Program-made: the position numbers and the translations under genes
Shown here: positions 1-8,955 of the stretch, in pieces
How positions within the stretch are numbered: the first letter of the stretch is position 1
Layout of the letters: each line of letters begins with the position of its first letter
NCBI GenBank assembly: GCA_965366625.1
Contig: CBDUGP010000014.1
Location: 55,187 to 119,186, forward strand
Length of the DNA: 64,000 nt
Direction: 5' to 3'
DNA from: JAUIJL01 sp965366625
GTDB taxonomy: Bacteria > Acidobacteriota > Thermoanaerobaculia > Multivoradales > J023
The notes under the pieces: model-generated
Told to the model about the DNA's origin: nothing
Databases searched by the model: none
Seen by the model: only the letters and a program-made list of their open reading frames with translations

Positions 1-53
1 GTGGCAGATCCGACCTTCTGCTCGCTTCGACCTGAAAATCGCGCCGGTAAGCG

Positions 54-59
54 TAGAAT
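54..59 (+). promoter_or_regulatory. -10 box for leaderless FtsX-type permease gene
   Basis: The hexamer TAGAAT is followed by six bases (cggccg) and then the GTG start. This places the transcription start at or next to the start codon. The same geometry recurs at several other genes in the window. No clear -35 box was seen. Confidence 0.5.
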
Positions 60-65
60 CGGCCG

Positions 66-1238
66 GTGAAAGACGCCCTCTACCTCGCCGTCCGCTACCT
101 GAGATTCTCCAAGGCCCGCACTGCGGTGCTGGTGCTCGGAACCACGGTCGCCCTTTTTCTGCCGATCTTCACCTGGACGGCGGCTCAGCGACTGGAAAGC
201 GACTTGCTCGCCCGGGCCAGGTCGTCACCCATCTTACTCGGCCATGCCGGCAACGAACTCGACCTGACCTTGGCGACCCTCTATTTTCGCGGCAGGATCG
301 AGCGGCCCGTGCCCTTCGGCCTGGGTCGTCGTTCCGCCCCCCGCGCTGCCGGGCCGGTCATCCCCATTTCCGTCGGCCATTCGGTGGCCGGCAACAGATT
401 GGTGGGCACTTCACCGGCATATTTCTCCGCTCGGCAGCTTCAGGCCTCCCAAGGACGATTGCCGGTACAAATCGGCGAGATCGTCGCCGGAGCCCAGGTG
501 GCATCGAGTTTTCGCCTGGCCATCGGCGATCAACTGCGCTCGGATCTGAGCAACCTCTACAACATCGCCGGGGCCTACCCCCTGCTGCTCGAGGTGGTCG
601 GGATCTTGGAGGCCCGAGGCACTTCCGACGACGAGGTATTTTTCACCGACATCAAAACCACCTGGGCCCTAGACGGCCTCTTTCACGGCCACGGCGAGGT
701 CACCCCCGAAGCCTCCTTGAACCCGGAAGCGAAGGAAAACGAGAACTTAGAGGCCACCGCCGCCCTCTTCCTCTTTTCCGAAATCACCGACGCAACTCGC
801 CCCACGTTCCACCTTCACGGCTCCATGGACGAAGCTCCGGTCAGCGCATTCCTGGTCCTTCCCCAAGGGTTCCCCCGAGACCGTCGCGCCCATGATCAAC
901 TACTCGGTGACTTTGCCTTGGACCCGCTCTATCAAGCGGTTCGGCCCCAGGAGGTCATCTCCAACCTCTGGGGCATCATTCTGCGTCTGCGGGACGCCCT
1001 CGAGGTGTACTTTGCCCTGGTCGCCTTCTCGACCCTGGCTTTTTTCGTGCTCGTGATGTCCTTGAGCCTGCGCCTCCGACGGGACGAGCTACGCCTGATG
1101 GCTCGCATGGGCTGTGATCGATTTCGGCTGGCCACCCTAATGGGCGCCGAAGCTGTTCTGGTGCTGGGTCTGTCGTCGGCCGTCTGTGGTCTCTTCGTCT
1201 GGCTGGCGATGAAAATACTCTTTCTGGGCCTGCTCTGA
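66..1238 (+). CDS. ABC transporter permease, FtsX/MacB type
   Basis: This 390-residue inner-membrane protein has the layout of FtsX/LolC/MacB permeases. One N-terminal membrane helix (about residues 17-38) is followed by a large extracytoplasmic domain (about 40-320) and a hydrophobic C-terminal block (about 325-390). Such permeases work with a cytoplasmic ATPase to drive lipoprotein or peptide export or envelope remodelling by mechanotransmission. The C-terminal helices sound like the conserved FtsX domain, including a charged loop rich in Arg after the second helix. The start is GTG. A TAGAAT hexamer lies exactly 6 bases before it and there is no Shine-Dalgarno, so the transcript is probably leaderless. 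The partner ATPase is not in the window and may lie just upstream. The substrate is unknown. Confidence 0.72.
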   Translation: MKDALYLAVRYLRFSKARTAVLVLGTTVALFLPIFTWTAAQRLESDLLARARSSPILLGHAGNELDLTLATLYFRGRIERPVPFGLGRRSAPRAAGPVIPISVGHSVAGNRLVGTSPAYFSARQLQASQGRLPVQIGEIVAGAQVASSFRLAIGDQLRSDLSNLYNIAGAYPLLLEVVGILEARGTSDDEVFFTDIKTTWALDGLFHGHGEVTPEASLNPEAKENENLEATAALFLFSEITDATRPTFHLHGSMDEAPVSAFLVLPQGFPRDRRAHDQLLGDFALDPLYQAVRPQEVISNLWGIILRLRDALEVYFALVAFSTLAFFVLVMSLSLRLRRDELRLMARMGCDRFRLATLMGAEAVLVLGLSSAVCGLFVWLAMKILFLGLL

Positions 1239-1285
1239 GCAGTATTCCCGCGACTCGCCGACCACAGACCATCGCCGCGGGCTGC

Positions 1286-1291
1286 TAAAAT
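1286..1291 (+). promoter_or_regulatory. -10 box for leaderless oxidoreductase gene
   Basis: TAAAAT is followed by six bases (ctaccc) and an ATG. No Shine-Dalgarno lies between them, so translation probably begins at the 5' end of the mRNA. This decides the start of the downstream gene. Confidence 0.55.
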
Positions 1292-1297
1292 CTACCC

Positions 1298-2764
1298 ATG
1301 TGGAAACCTCCCGAACGTATCCGCCACCGCCTGCCCACAATGCGGTCGCCTGCTCTCGATGAAGCTCAATCTTCTCTTTGGTTCTCTCCAATCCGTTATC
1401 GGGCACTGCATTTGACCGAACGTACCTGGGTGCCGGCGATGGTGCCCTGGCGAGCGACGGACGAAGGTTTCGTGACCCAGGATGTGATCGACTGGTATCG
1501 GCGTTTTGCCGAAGGAAAACCCGGCGCCTTGGTGGTCGAGGCCACCGGAATCCGCGACGTGCCGTCCGGCCCGCTGCTGCGGATCGGTCACGATCGTTTT
1601 TTGCCCGGGCTGCAAGATCTGGTGACCGCGGTTCATGAGGCGTCCGAAGGTCGAACCCGTCTCTACATCCAGCTGATCGACTTCCTGACCATCCGACGTC
1701 GGCCCGAGCCGGAAAAATATTTCTCGCGGTTCCTGCAAATCACCGACTCCCATCGCCGAGCCACCGGCGAAAGCGGTGATGAAGACGTGCGCGCCGTCCT
1801 GCTGGACCTCAACAGCTCCGGCGATCGGCAAGCCCTCGAAAGCATCTTGAGCCCGCGGGAATTGGAGAGCCTCGACCAAGGATTCCGCGAACGGGTGACG
1901 GACCTGGACCAACCCCACGTTCGCGACCTGCCCCAGGTGTTGCCGGCCCTTTTCGCCGACGCCGCCGATCGCGCCCGGCGCGCGGGTTTCGACGGCGTCG
2001 AGCTCCATTACGCCCACGCCTACACCATGGCGTCGTTCCTCTCGGCCCTCAACGACCGGGACGACGGTTATGGGGGCGGGCGGGAGGATCGTGTCCGCCT
2101 TCCTCTCGAGGTGTATCAACGGGTGCGCGAACGGGTCGGCAACGACTTTACCGTCGGCTGCCGGTTCCTGACCGAGGACTGCCTGGAAGGGGGCTCGACC
2201 CTGGAAGACAGTCGATACTTCGGCCGGCGATTCGCCCAGGCGGGCATGGACTTCCTCTCCCTCTCGCGGGGCGGGAAATTCGAAGACGCCAAGCAACCCA
2301 AGGTCGGCCGAGCCGCCTATCCATATACCGGCCCTTCCGGTTATGAATGCATGCCGGTGGTGATCAGCGACGAACAAGGTCCTTTTGGCCGCAACGTCGA
2401 GCCCAGCCGCTTGATCCGTCAATCGATTCGCGAGGCCGGGCTCGAAACACCCGTGGTAGTCTCGGGCGGAATCTCAACCTTTGAGCAAGCGGAGGAAATC
2501 CTTCGCTCCGGCGATGCGGACATCGTGGCCTCGGCTCGCCAAACGCTGGCCGATCCGGATTGGTTCTTGAAGATCCGTGGCGGCTTCGGCGACCAAGTCC
2601 GCCGTTGCATCTTCACCAACTACTGCGAAGGCCTCGATCAAATGCACAAACAGGTGACCTGCCAATTGTGGGATCGAGAAGAACTCGACGAACCCGGCAT
2701 CACCCTGGCCAAAGAGACTCGACGCCGCTTGATCGCCCCCAAGTGGCGGCCCGAAGAAAGTTGA
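1298..2764 (+). CDS. NADH:flavin oxidoreductase, old yellow enzyme family
   Basis: This is a predicted FMN-dependent TIM-barrel ene-reductase that transfers hydride from NAD(P)H to an activated C=C bond; the substrate cannot be named. The family signature is clear: an HYAHAY motif, then FLSALNDRDD and YGG followed by the conserved Arg (about residues 235-265). The phosphate-binding segment near 395-425 includes VVSGGIS and SARQTLADPDW. The C-terminus contains RRCIFTNYC and, 11 residues later, a third Cys. This resembles the Fe-S cysteine cluster of the 2,4-dienoyl-CoA reductase branch, but one of the four cysteines is replaced (Thr) and the spacing is altered. The 488-residue protein lacks the NAD-binding C-terminal half of dienoyl-CoA reductases. 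The start is chosen from the leaderless -10 box; a later start near residue 15 is possible. Confidence 0.85.
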   Translation: MWKPPERIRHRLPTMRSPALDEAQSSLWFSPIRYRALHLTERTWVPAMVPWRATDEGFVTQDVIDWYRRFAEGKPGALVVEATGIRDVPSGPLLRIGHDRFLPGLQDLVTAVHEASEGRTRLYIQLIDFLTIRRRPEPEKYFSRFLQITDSHRRATGESGDEDVRAVLLDLNSSGDRQALESILSPRELESLDQGFRERVTDLDQPHVRDLPQVLPALFADAADRARRAGFDGVELHYAHAYTMASFLSALNDRDDGYGGGREDRVRLPLEVYQRVRERVGNDFTVGCRFLTEDCLEGGSTLEDSRYFGRRFAQAGMDFLSLSRGGKFEDAKQPKVGRAAYPYTGPSGYECMPVVISDEQGPFGRNVEPSRLIRQSIREAGLETPVVVSGGISTFEQAEEILRSGDADIVASARQTLADPDWFLKIRGGFGDQVRRCIFTNYCEGLDQMHKQVTCQLWDREELDEPGITLAKETRRRLIAPKWRPEES

Positions 2765-2774
2765 GCCGAGCCGA

Positions 2775-3875
2775 ATGAACGCCGGAGCGGAGTCGGACAG
2801 CCCCAGGGAACCCGAACCAGAGGTCCCCGCCGGTCCAACAACTTCGGCGGAGTCGGCTGAAAAGAGTTCGGCGGAACAGCTGGAAGTCGCCAGGCTCAAC
2901 CAGGACACGGCACCCGGACACGGCCCAGCCGCCACCTCGAAGGACTGTGACAATTGCGGCACTCCGCTCCAAGGCAGGTATTGCCATGGCTGTGGTCAAG
3001 AAGCCCGCTCCCTCGACATCAGCTTTCGAGTTTTTGCCGGTGAATGGCTTGCGACCGTCCTAGGTTTCGACGGCCGAGTTTGGCGCACCCTCGGCAAGTT
3101 GGTGCTCAAACCCGGCGAACTCAGCATCGACTTCCTCGAAGGTCGGCGGTCCCGCTACGTTTCGCCCCTACGGCTCTATTTCTTCGTGTCGGTAGCGGTT
3201 TTCTTGAGTCTTGCGCTCAGCGGATCCAGCGTCGTCCACACCACAGAGCGGCAAAAATCGGAGGATGGCTCCACCATCGCATACAGCTGGAAGGGAAATC
3301 AGAAAAAAACAAACTCGGAGGATTCGAAACCCAACGAAGCTCCTGCAGCCGCCGGCCCGAGCCGTGAAACGGGCGACACGGAGCAGGAGCTTGAAGATCC
3401 GTCGCCGGCCTCCGACGATTCGGGAGAGTTCGAAAATACCCTTAAAGAGGCCGCCGAAAAGTTGGCCAACGACCCCTCGGCAATCAACGACGCGTTCATG
3501 GAACGTATCCCCCACGCCTTTTTCTTTCTCGTGCCCCTCTACGCGTTGTTCCTAAAGATCGTCTTCCGCAAACGTTATCGATCCTACGTGCAGCATCTGG
3601 TGGTTTCACTGCACCTACACACCCTGGGATTCGTGCTGATCGGAATCGGTACCGTGGTCGACTATTTGCTCGGTTTTCGCGGCGACGACGCAGGTCCAGC
3701 CGGCGCATTCGCGATCCTCGTGCTCTTGATCCACACCTTCTCGGGTTTCCGAAAAATCTACGGAGACCGGCGCCGGACCCTAGCCTGGAAATTCTCGCTC
3801 TTGTGCACGGCCCATCTGATCTCGTTTATCGTCGTGTTGATGATCACCCTAGCCGCGACCTTCCTCATGCTTTAA
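2775..3875 (+). CDS. DUF3667 domain-containing membrane protein
   Basis: A Pro/Ser/Glu-rich N-terminus precedes a zinc-ribbon (CDNCG at about residue 56, then YCHGCGQ), which is followed by the SPLRLYFFVS membrane segment typical of DUF3667. After a long charged, Ser-rich loop (about 165-240) come three or four more hydrophobic segments near the C-terminus. Family function is unknown; it is probably an inner-membrane protein with a cytoplasmic zinc-binding end. It starts 10 bases after the oxidoreductase stop, so the two may be co-transcribed. Its last 27 bases overlap the 3' end of the convergent methyltransferase gene. Confidence 0.72.
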   Translation: MNAGAESDSPREPEPEVPAGPTTSAESAEKSSAEQLEVARLNQDTAPGHGPAATSKDCDNCGTPLQGRYCHGCGQEARSLDISFRVFAGEWLATVLGFDGRVWRTLGKLVLKPGELSIDFLEGRRSRYVSPLRLYFFVSVAVFLSLALSGSSVVHTTERQKSEDGSTIAYSWKGNQKKTNSEDSKPNEAPAAAGPSRETGDTEQELEDPSPASDDSGEFENTLKEAAEKLANDPSAINDAFMERIPHAFFFLVPLYALFLKIVFRKRYRSYVQHLVVSLHLHTLGFVLIGIGTVVDYLLGFRGDDAGPAGAFAILVLLIHTFSGFRKIYGDRRRTLAWKFSLLCTAHLISFIVVLMITLAATFLML

Positions 3876-4679
3876 GGCCCGCTGATCCCGCTTCGACACC
3901 CGCGCGATCCCGATCAAATGGGCTGTGCGCCGCGGGGTGTCGTCCAAACCCCTCGATTGCCAATGATTGACGACGTTGGACGCCATACCCATCAACAATC
4001 GGCCGGGACGGCGGAAGTTGAACGGTTTGAGCCCGCGCCAACGCTGCTTGCCCGTGCGCACGGCGTAGACCACCCGCACATCGTCAAAATATGCTTCGAG
4101 CAAGGCGGTCAGCTCGGCCCGGGTGTAGTGGCGCAAATGATCGGGATTGTCGGTCTCTTCATGTTTCACCCACTCGCCGTTTGGGGTGGTCAGATAGAAC
4201 CATCCCCCCGGACGCACGACCCGGGCGATTTGCGCCAAAAATCCTGAATCGTCCGGCACGTGCTCCAGCACCTCCACCGCCACGGCGGCGTCGAAACTAT
4301 CGTCAGCCAGGGTAGATCGGCACATATCCTCGAGGATCACCCCGTCGATATTGGATCGCCGACGGCGCACATTGGCCAGGACCTGTTGATCGATACCGAG
4401 GGCCAGATCCTCCTGAACCTCGCTCTCCCGGGGCAGGTCTAGGAGCGTGATCCGAGCTTTCAAACAAGTGGTGTAAGGCGAGCTTCGACCGCCGATGTCG
4501 AGCAGACGCAGCGGTGGTTTGCCGGCTCTGTCTTTATGGCTGTGGCGAATCAGTCGACGCAGATCCCCATGGGCTCGACCGTGGAGCACGGGCAGGACGG
4601 GGATGGCGAGGGTTCTCAGGAATTCATAGAAGGTCATCGCCCGCGGATGTTCCCCTGTCAACGGGATCCTGTAAAGCAC
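3849..4679 (-). CDS. class I SAM-dependent methyltransferase
   Basis: This is a predicted Rossmann-fold methyltransferase (Methyltransf_11/23 type) of 276 residues. Motif I is degenerate but recognisable as LLDIGGRSSPY (about residues 57-67). The acidic residue after strand beta-2 is in LLDLPRE. The post-I region is DSFDAAVAVEVLEHVPD and the post-motif is RVVRPGGWFYLTTPNGE. The HLRHYT segment near residue 180 is common in methyltransferases acting on quinone, lipid or glycan precursors. The acceptor cannot be deduced. The first start is GTG with a weak gagaag upstream; ATG at MTFYEFL, 14 residues in, is an alternative. The gene overlaps the preceding convergent gene tail-to-tail. Confidence 0.75.
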   Translation of the reverse strand: MLYRIPLTGEHPRAMTFYEFLRTLAIPVLPVLHGRAHGDLRRLIRHSHKDRAGKPPLRLLDIGGRSSPYTTCLKARITLLDLPRESEVQEDLALGIDQQVLANVRRRRSNIDGVILEDMCRSTLADDSFDAAVAVEVLEHVPDDSGFLAQIARVVRPGGWFYLTTPNGEWVKHEETDNPDHLRHYTRAELTALLEAYFDDVRVVYAVRTGKQRWRGLKPFNFRRPGRLLMGMASNVVNHWQSRGLDDTPRRTAHLIGIARVSKRDQRALKHEEGRG

Positions 4680-4820
4680 CTTCTCAAATTCGCCAACCTT
4701 TTTTGAGGGACTCCGAGCCGAATCTCCGCCTACAAGCCGACAGACGAGAACGGTCGCAGCGCCCGCGACCTAGAGTTCAGAACAACCAGAAAAAGTCTTT
4801 CGAAACCCAAGGAGTCGACC

Positions 4821-6419
4821 ATGACCCTCAGCCTCAACGCCCGAATTGTGTCCGCAGCCATCGCCGCAACCCTTTGCTTCACACCTGTTTACGCCCAAGA
4901 GGAGGGCCAAGGAGAAAACCCCTCGATTCACATGATCTCGCCGGAGCTGATGGAAGCCATCGGCGCCTGGTCCGAGCCCAGCACCAACCTCAAGGACGTG
5001 GCTCTCCTGGAGCCCGAAGCGATCATCGCCTATGCCTCGGAGCTGGAAGGCATCTACGGCACTACCCTCGATGTCCATCTTTCCAAAACCTATCCCGAAG
5101 CCTTTGCCGAATACACCGACTTGGTGGGCGAAGCTACCGACAGCGCCGACCTTCTCGCCTACTTCATGTCCCATCGGGAAGACGACTTCCTCGCCCAACA
5201 AAACGAAAGAGGTGTGGCGGGAGAAGGTTTGACCTTCGAGACGTTCATCGAGCGTGAGTTCCCTCACCTGATCGAAGAAGCTGATGCGGCGAACATCACA
5301 CCCGCCGATGAGGGCATGAGCTTTCAGGACTTCCTCGTCGTCGCGGGTCTCGACCAACTACAGGCCCAGGCCAGTGCGTTGACCGACCCCATCGATTGGA
5401 CCCCGGACCCGTGCCGCTGCACCACCGTGGTGACCTTCGACCGCAGCCCAACGAATTGGATTCTGCAGCGCAACGAGCAGGTCTACCAAACCTGGGGCTG
5501 GCCCAAGAAGGTCAAAGACCTCGACTTCACGGTGGCCGCCCACGGCGCGGGCAAAGACGCTTCGCTCACCCGTCACACCAAGCACAATATGTGGAATATC
5601 CAACGCCCCTTCAACAACTCCACCCACATGAGTGTTCGGCTCCTGTGCACGGAAAACGGTACACCCGGCGGCGTCTTGTGCGGCGGCACCCCTTGCACCG
5701 CGGATCTCGATCTTCGGGTTCAATACGGCAGCCGAGTGTTTGAGCAAGTGCAGACCGGCGGCGCTTGGAGCAAACGGGCACAGAGCATTGCCGCCGACTC
5801 GGCGATCTTCTCCCACGACCCACCGGGACCGGCTCCGCGCTCCGATCTGTTCACCAAAGGCGTGGCCGTCTCCGGCGACACCAAGACCGGCTGGAGCGCT
5901 CAATCCGCCCTACAGATTCTCAGCGCCGCAGCTCAGATCGGCGTCGCGGTCGCAGCCGACGGCACCACCGCCGCCTCCTTGTTGGAAGGCGATCTCTTGG
6001 CCGACACGTTCAACGCGGTCGTCGGTTTGATCACCCGCCAAGGCTCGGAAACCTCCAACGCCTCGCAGATGAAAATCGCCTGGGATACCGCCGGAAGCTC
6101 CGCTTTGAACATCTTGCCCAATCGCACCTACCGATTCGAGCTCGATTCCGAAAGCATGTTCCTTTCCAACGGCTACGGTGGCGACAGCAAAACCTGGGGC
6201 CGCGTGGATTCGAGCCACCTCTTCGCCGGCGTCATGGGCAACATCCAATGCCAGGCCGGCACCTTCGCCCCGGACCCCAGCTCCTTCTGGTTCTACCGCT
6301 CCGGAGCCGAAGCGCCCAACAACATGACGACCCTCTCCACCCAAGCGGGTAATTGGATCCAAACCCACCTGGGCGTGCGGCCCGGCAACATCGGTTCACC
6401 GCTCGGCCAATACCCCTGA
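4821..6419 (+). CDS. secreted protein of unknown family
   Basis: I do not recognise this 532-residue protein. It has a clean Sec signal peptide (Ala-rich core, cleavage after VYA near residue 25) and a good ribosome site (AGGAG seven bases before ATG). The mature N-terminal third (about 30-190) is acidic and predicted helical. The remainder begins at PCRCTT and carries scattered Cys pairs (GGVLCGGTPCTAD, GNIQCQAG) that could form disulfides in an exported beta-rich domain. Phrases such as SVRLLCTENGTPGG and RTYRFELDSESMFLSNGYGG suggest an extracellular binding or coat domain rather than an enzyme. It is monocistronic, between a divergent methyltransferase and a strong terminator. Secretion is well supported; function is unknown. 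Confidence 0.7.
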   Translation: MTLSLNARIVSAAIAATLCFTPVYAQEEGQGENPSIHMISPELMEAIGAWSEPSTNLKDVALLEPEAIIAYASELEGIYGTTLDVHLSKTYPEAFAEYTDLVGEATDSADLLAYFMSHREDDFLAQQNERGVAGEGLTFETFIEREFPHLIEEADAANITPADEGMSFQDFLVVAGLDQLQAQASALTDPIDWTPDPCRCTTVVTFDRSPTNWILQRNEQVYQTWGWPKKVKDLDFTVAAHGAGKDASLTRHTKHNMWNIQRPFNNSTHMSVRLLCTENGTPGGVLCGGTPCTADLDLRVQYGSRVFEQVQTGGAWSKRAQSIAADSAIFSHDPPGPAPRSDLFTKGVAVSGDTKTGWSAQSALQILSAAAQIGVAVAADGTTAASLLEGDLLADTFNAVVGLITRQGSETSNASQMKIAWDTAGSSALNILPNRTYRFELDSESMFLSNGYGGDSKTWGRVDSSHLFAGVMGNIQCQAGTFAPDPSSFWFYRSGAEAPNNMTTLSTQAGNWIQTHLGVRPGNIGSPLGQYP

Positions 6420-6451
6420 CCCTCAACCCGACTGCGATTCGAAAGTGCGCG

Positions 6452-6480
6452 AAAAGGCCGCCGGTTTCCGGCGGCCTTTT
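6452..6480. terminator. bidirectional Rho-independent terminator
   Basis: A perfect 13-bp stem (6452-6464 with 6468-6480) closes a 3-base TTT loop. It is flanked by A4 on the left and T4 on the right, so it has a T tract in both directions. It separates the convergent secreted-protein gene and the CHAT gene and should stop both transcripts. Confidence 0.9.
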
Positions 6481-6513
6481 CCTTTGGATCCGGGTCAGCC
6501 ATATCAACCGGGG

Positions 6514-8955
6514 TTAACCGTCCCCGAGCACGACGAATGCAGCCCAGAATCGGGGATGGGCAAAGCTCACCTCACGCCGACGGAAAATCATCTGACGCGA
6601 CTCGAATTGTTCGAACAGGGCCCGCCTGGCACTGCGCAAGGCTTCGGCGGGTCGCGCCCCTTGGCTCAGGTGTTGGTAAAAGGTTTCCATCAAAATTGGG
6701 GTGCTACGGTCGTCCACGTCCCAAAGGGAAAGCACCAGGGACGAAGCGCCGGCGAAGAGAAAGGCTTGGCCGAGGCCGACAAATCCTTCGCCCCGCCCCA
6801 GCCGTCCTCGACCCGAGCGGCAAGCGCTCAAGGTCACGAGATCTGCCCGCAGGTCGAGACCGACCACCTCTTCCACTTGCAACAGGCCGTCGTCTATGTC
6901 GTCCGGGGCCAGCAGCACTCCCGAACCGAGGGGAAAACGGTCATCCACCAGGCCGTGGGTTGCGAGATGGAGTCGTCGATATCCATGGGCCTGCTCTTTG
7001 AGATGGGATTCGGTGGCCGAGCTTCCTTGTACCAAGTGCGGCTGGGGGAACCACCGACCAATACGCTGGACTTCCTCGCCGTTGAATTCCAACGGGCCGA
7101 CAGATCGATGAGCTACGGTGGCCGAGATCCCTTCGAATGAAGGGGCGAGCGCCAATAACGCACCCTCCGGAGGCTCCCGCCGAAGCGCGGCCCGTTGACG
7201 AAGGGCGGCCCACACCCCGGCCGCCGGTGCGTAGGAGATCGCCTTTTGCAGGCCGAGGAAGGAGCAATTTCCATAGGGCCGGTGCAAAATCGAGGTGTCC
7301 GGATCGCCATCGCCATCGCCATCGTGCTCGCAGCCCGCCACCAAGGCACCGAAAGGCAGGTGGTGCAGATGACCATCGGGCACCACCAACCAGCGATCGG
7401 CTCGTCGGGCCGCCGACGGCAGAGCCTCGATCAACCATCGATGCAATTGACGGCCGACCTCCAAATGCTGCTCTTCACCTTGGTCCATGGCCAGGTCTTG
7501 GGCCTTCACCGCCGATCGTAGGGGCTCTAGGAACGTCGCCAAGGCCTCGTCCAGCTCGCTGCGGGTCACCGGAACCAAACTTTGACGGAACCAATCCCGA
7601 CCCATCGCCCAAATGAACAGCCGTTCCTCAGCCGACCAATAGGCGATCAGCGCTTCGCCGTCGCGCAAGCCGGCTTGAATCTCCGTCAAACGCGGTGGTG
7701 GGGGTGCGACCCAAGCGGCTTCGATCGACGCTTGCCGCTGCCAGTCGGCCTCGGCGGTCCAAAGCTGCCCCTCCAACCGTTCCAATTCCGAATGCAGGGC
7801 CCTTGCTTCCTGCGGCCCAAGTCCTTCACTCAGGCGCAGGTGGATTTGCGCCATACGCCGAAGCCAGGGCCGCTCGACCGCATGCATTTCCGGCCGACGC
7901 CGAGTAGCTGCCAAACGGGTGCGTGGATCCAACAGCTCGAGAAAAGAGCGACCGTGGAATCGCTCGGCGACCTCAAAGGCCTCTCGGCTGCGGCCCTCAT
8001 TCGCCAACGTCAGGATCAGGCGCTCATAGGCCGACACTTGGCGGCCCAAGAAACCGGCTCGCTCCTCGGCGCTTCCCACCACCCTGCCCCGGGCTTTTTC
8101 GAAGCCTTCGATGGCGTGTTTCAGGTCTTCGATGGCGGGAATCACCTCACCGCGCCGGCGCCGGACCTCGCCCCGATTGCAATAACCGAATTCCAAGGCG
8201 TATTGATCCCCGACCTTCCAGGCCACTTCGATCACTTGCTCGTATCGAGCCTCCGCTTCGGACCAACGGCCCAATTGCTGCAACGCGTAGGCGACGTTGG
8301 ACAAAGGCGACAACGCGTCACGCCAATGCTTCTCGGCTTCGAAAAATTCCAGCGCCCTCAATCCCGTGACCAACGAAAGCTCGGGCTCGCCACGATGGAT
8401 CGCCAACTTGCTGCGGGTGGAGTCGATCAAGGCCGTGCGCCGGTCCGGCCCCGGGTCGGCGAGCAGACTGGCTGCCAGATCCAGGGATTGATCTGCCGCT
8501 TCATGTTGTCCAAAGGCGTTTTGAATCCGCGCGAGCCGACAATAGGCTTCGATCCTCAGATCCAAATCGTCGATATCCGACCCTTCCAACAGCTTCAAAG
8601 CCGAACTCACCACCTGTTTGGCGCGGCCCATGGCACCGCTGTGGCCGAGCACCGCCGTGCGCTCCAACAACACTTCGAGGGTCGAGACGTCGGAGCCGGC
8701 GGCGAGCGCTTGCGCTTCTTCCAAGGCTGCAAAAGCCCGGGGAAAATCCATCGCGTCGCGCGCCTTTTGGCTTTCGCCGAGCAGATTCTGAATTTCTTGC
8801 GCCCAGGTCTGGGACGAGGTCTGCGCTGCCGGATCCTGAGCCTCTACCGACGATGCGGCTCCCAGGACGGTGCCTATCAGCAGAGAGATGCCGAGACACC
8901 AACCACAAGACCACCCGCCGGACGCCGCAGATCGACGACCACGGGCAGAAGCCAT
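6514..8955 (-). CDS. TPR-CHAT domain (caspase-like) protease, exported or anchored
   Basis: A hydrophobic signal or anchor segment (about residues 17-36, ending near SSVEAQ) is followed by helical TPR-like repeats (about 45-330) and a C-terminal CHAT domain (about 530-813). CHAT domains are separase/caspase-clan cysteine peptidases. The catalytic His is in LHLATHGL and the catalytic Cys in VTLSACRSGRG, followed by the usual GEGFVGLGQAFLFAGA and SLWDVDD segments. The ATG overlaps the stop of the anti-sigma gene as TGATG, giving 813 residues; an upstream in-frame extension is not needed. Last gene of the sigma / anti-sigma / CHAT operon. Role in processing the anti-sigma or envelope targets is inference. 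Confidence 0.88.
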   Translation of the reverse strand: MASARGRRSAASGGWSCGWCLGISLLIGTVLGAASSVEAQDPAAQTSSQTWAQEIQNLLGESQKARDAMDFPRAFAALEEAQALAAGSDVSTLEVLLERTAVLGHSGAMGRAKQVVSSALKLLEGSDIDDLDLRIEAYCRLARIQNAFGQHEAADQSLDLAASLLADPGPDRRTALIDSTRSKLAIHRGEPELSLVTGLRALEFFEAEKHWRDALSPLSNVAYALQQLGRWSEAEARYEQVIEVAWKVGDQYALEFGYCNRGEVRRRRGEVIPAIEDLKHAIEGFEKARGRVVGSAEERAGFLGRQVSAYERLILTLANEGRSREAFEVAERFHGRSFLELLDPRTRLAATRRRPEMHAVERPWLRRMAQIHLRLSEGLGPQEARALHSELERLEGQLWTAEADWQRQASIEAAWVAPPPPRLTEIQAGLRDGEALIAYWSAEERLFIWAMGRDWFRQSLVPVTRSELDEALATFLEPLRSAVKAQDLAMDQGEEQHLEVGRQLHRWLIEALPSAARRADRWLVVPDGHLHHLPFGALVAGCEHDGDGDGDPDTSILHRPYGNCSFLGLQKAISYAPAAGVWAALRQRAALRREPPEGALLALAPSFEGISATVAHRSVGPLEFNGEEVQRIGRWFPQPHLVQGSSATESHLKEQAHGYRRLHLATHGLVDDRFPLGSGVLLAPDDIDDGLLQVEEVVGLDLRADLVTLSACRSGRGRLGRGEGFVGLGQAFLFAGASSLVLSLWDVDDRSTPILMETFYQHLSQGARPAEALRSARRALFEQFESRQMIFRRREVSFAHPRFWAAFVVLGDG

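Noticed and set aside
1..65. 3' end of an upstream gene reading into the window start
   Set aside because: Several frames are open or end here (stops at 33-35 and 67-69), so I cannot tell which, if any, is real.
1292..2422. 376-codon open frame antisense to the oxidoreductase
   Set aside because: It is a shadow of a well-conserved TIM-barrel enzyme; no promoter or ribosome site.
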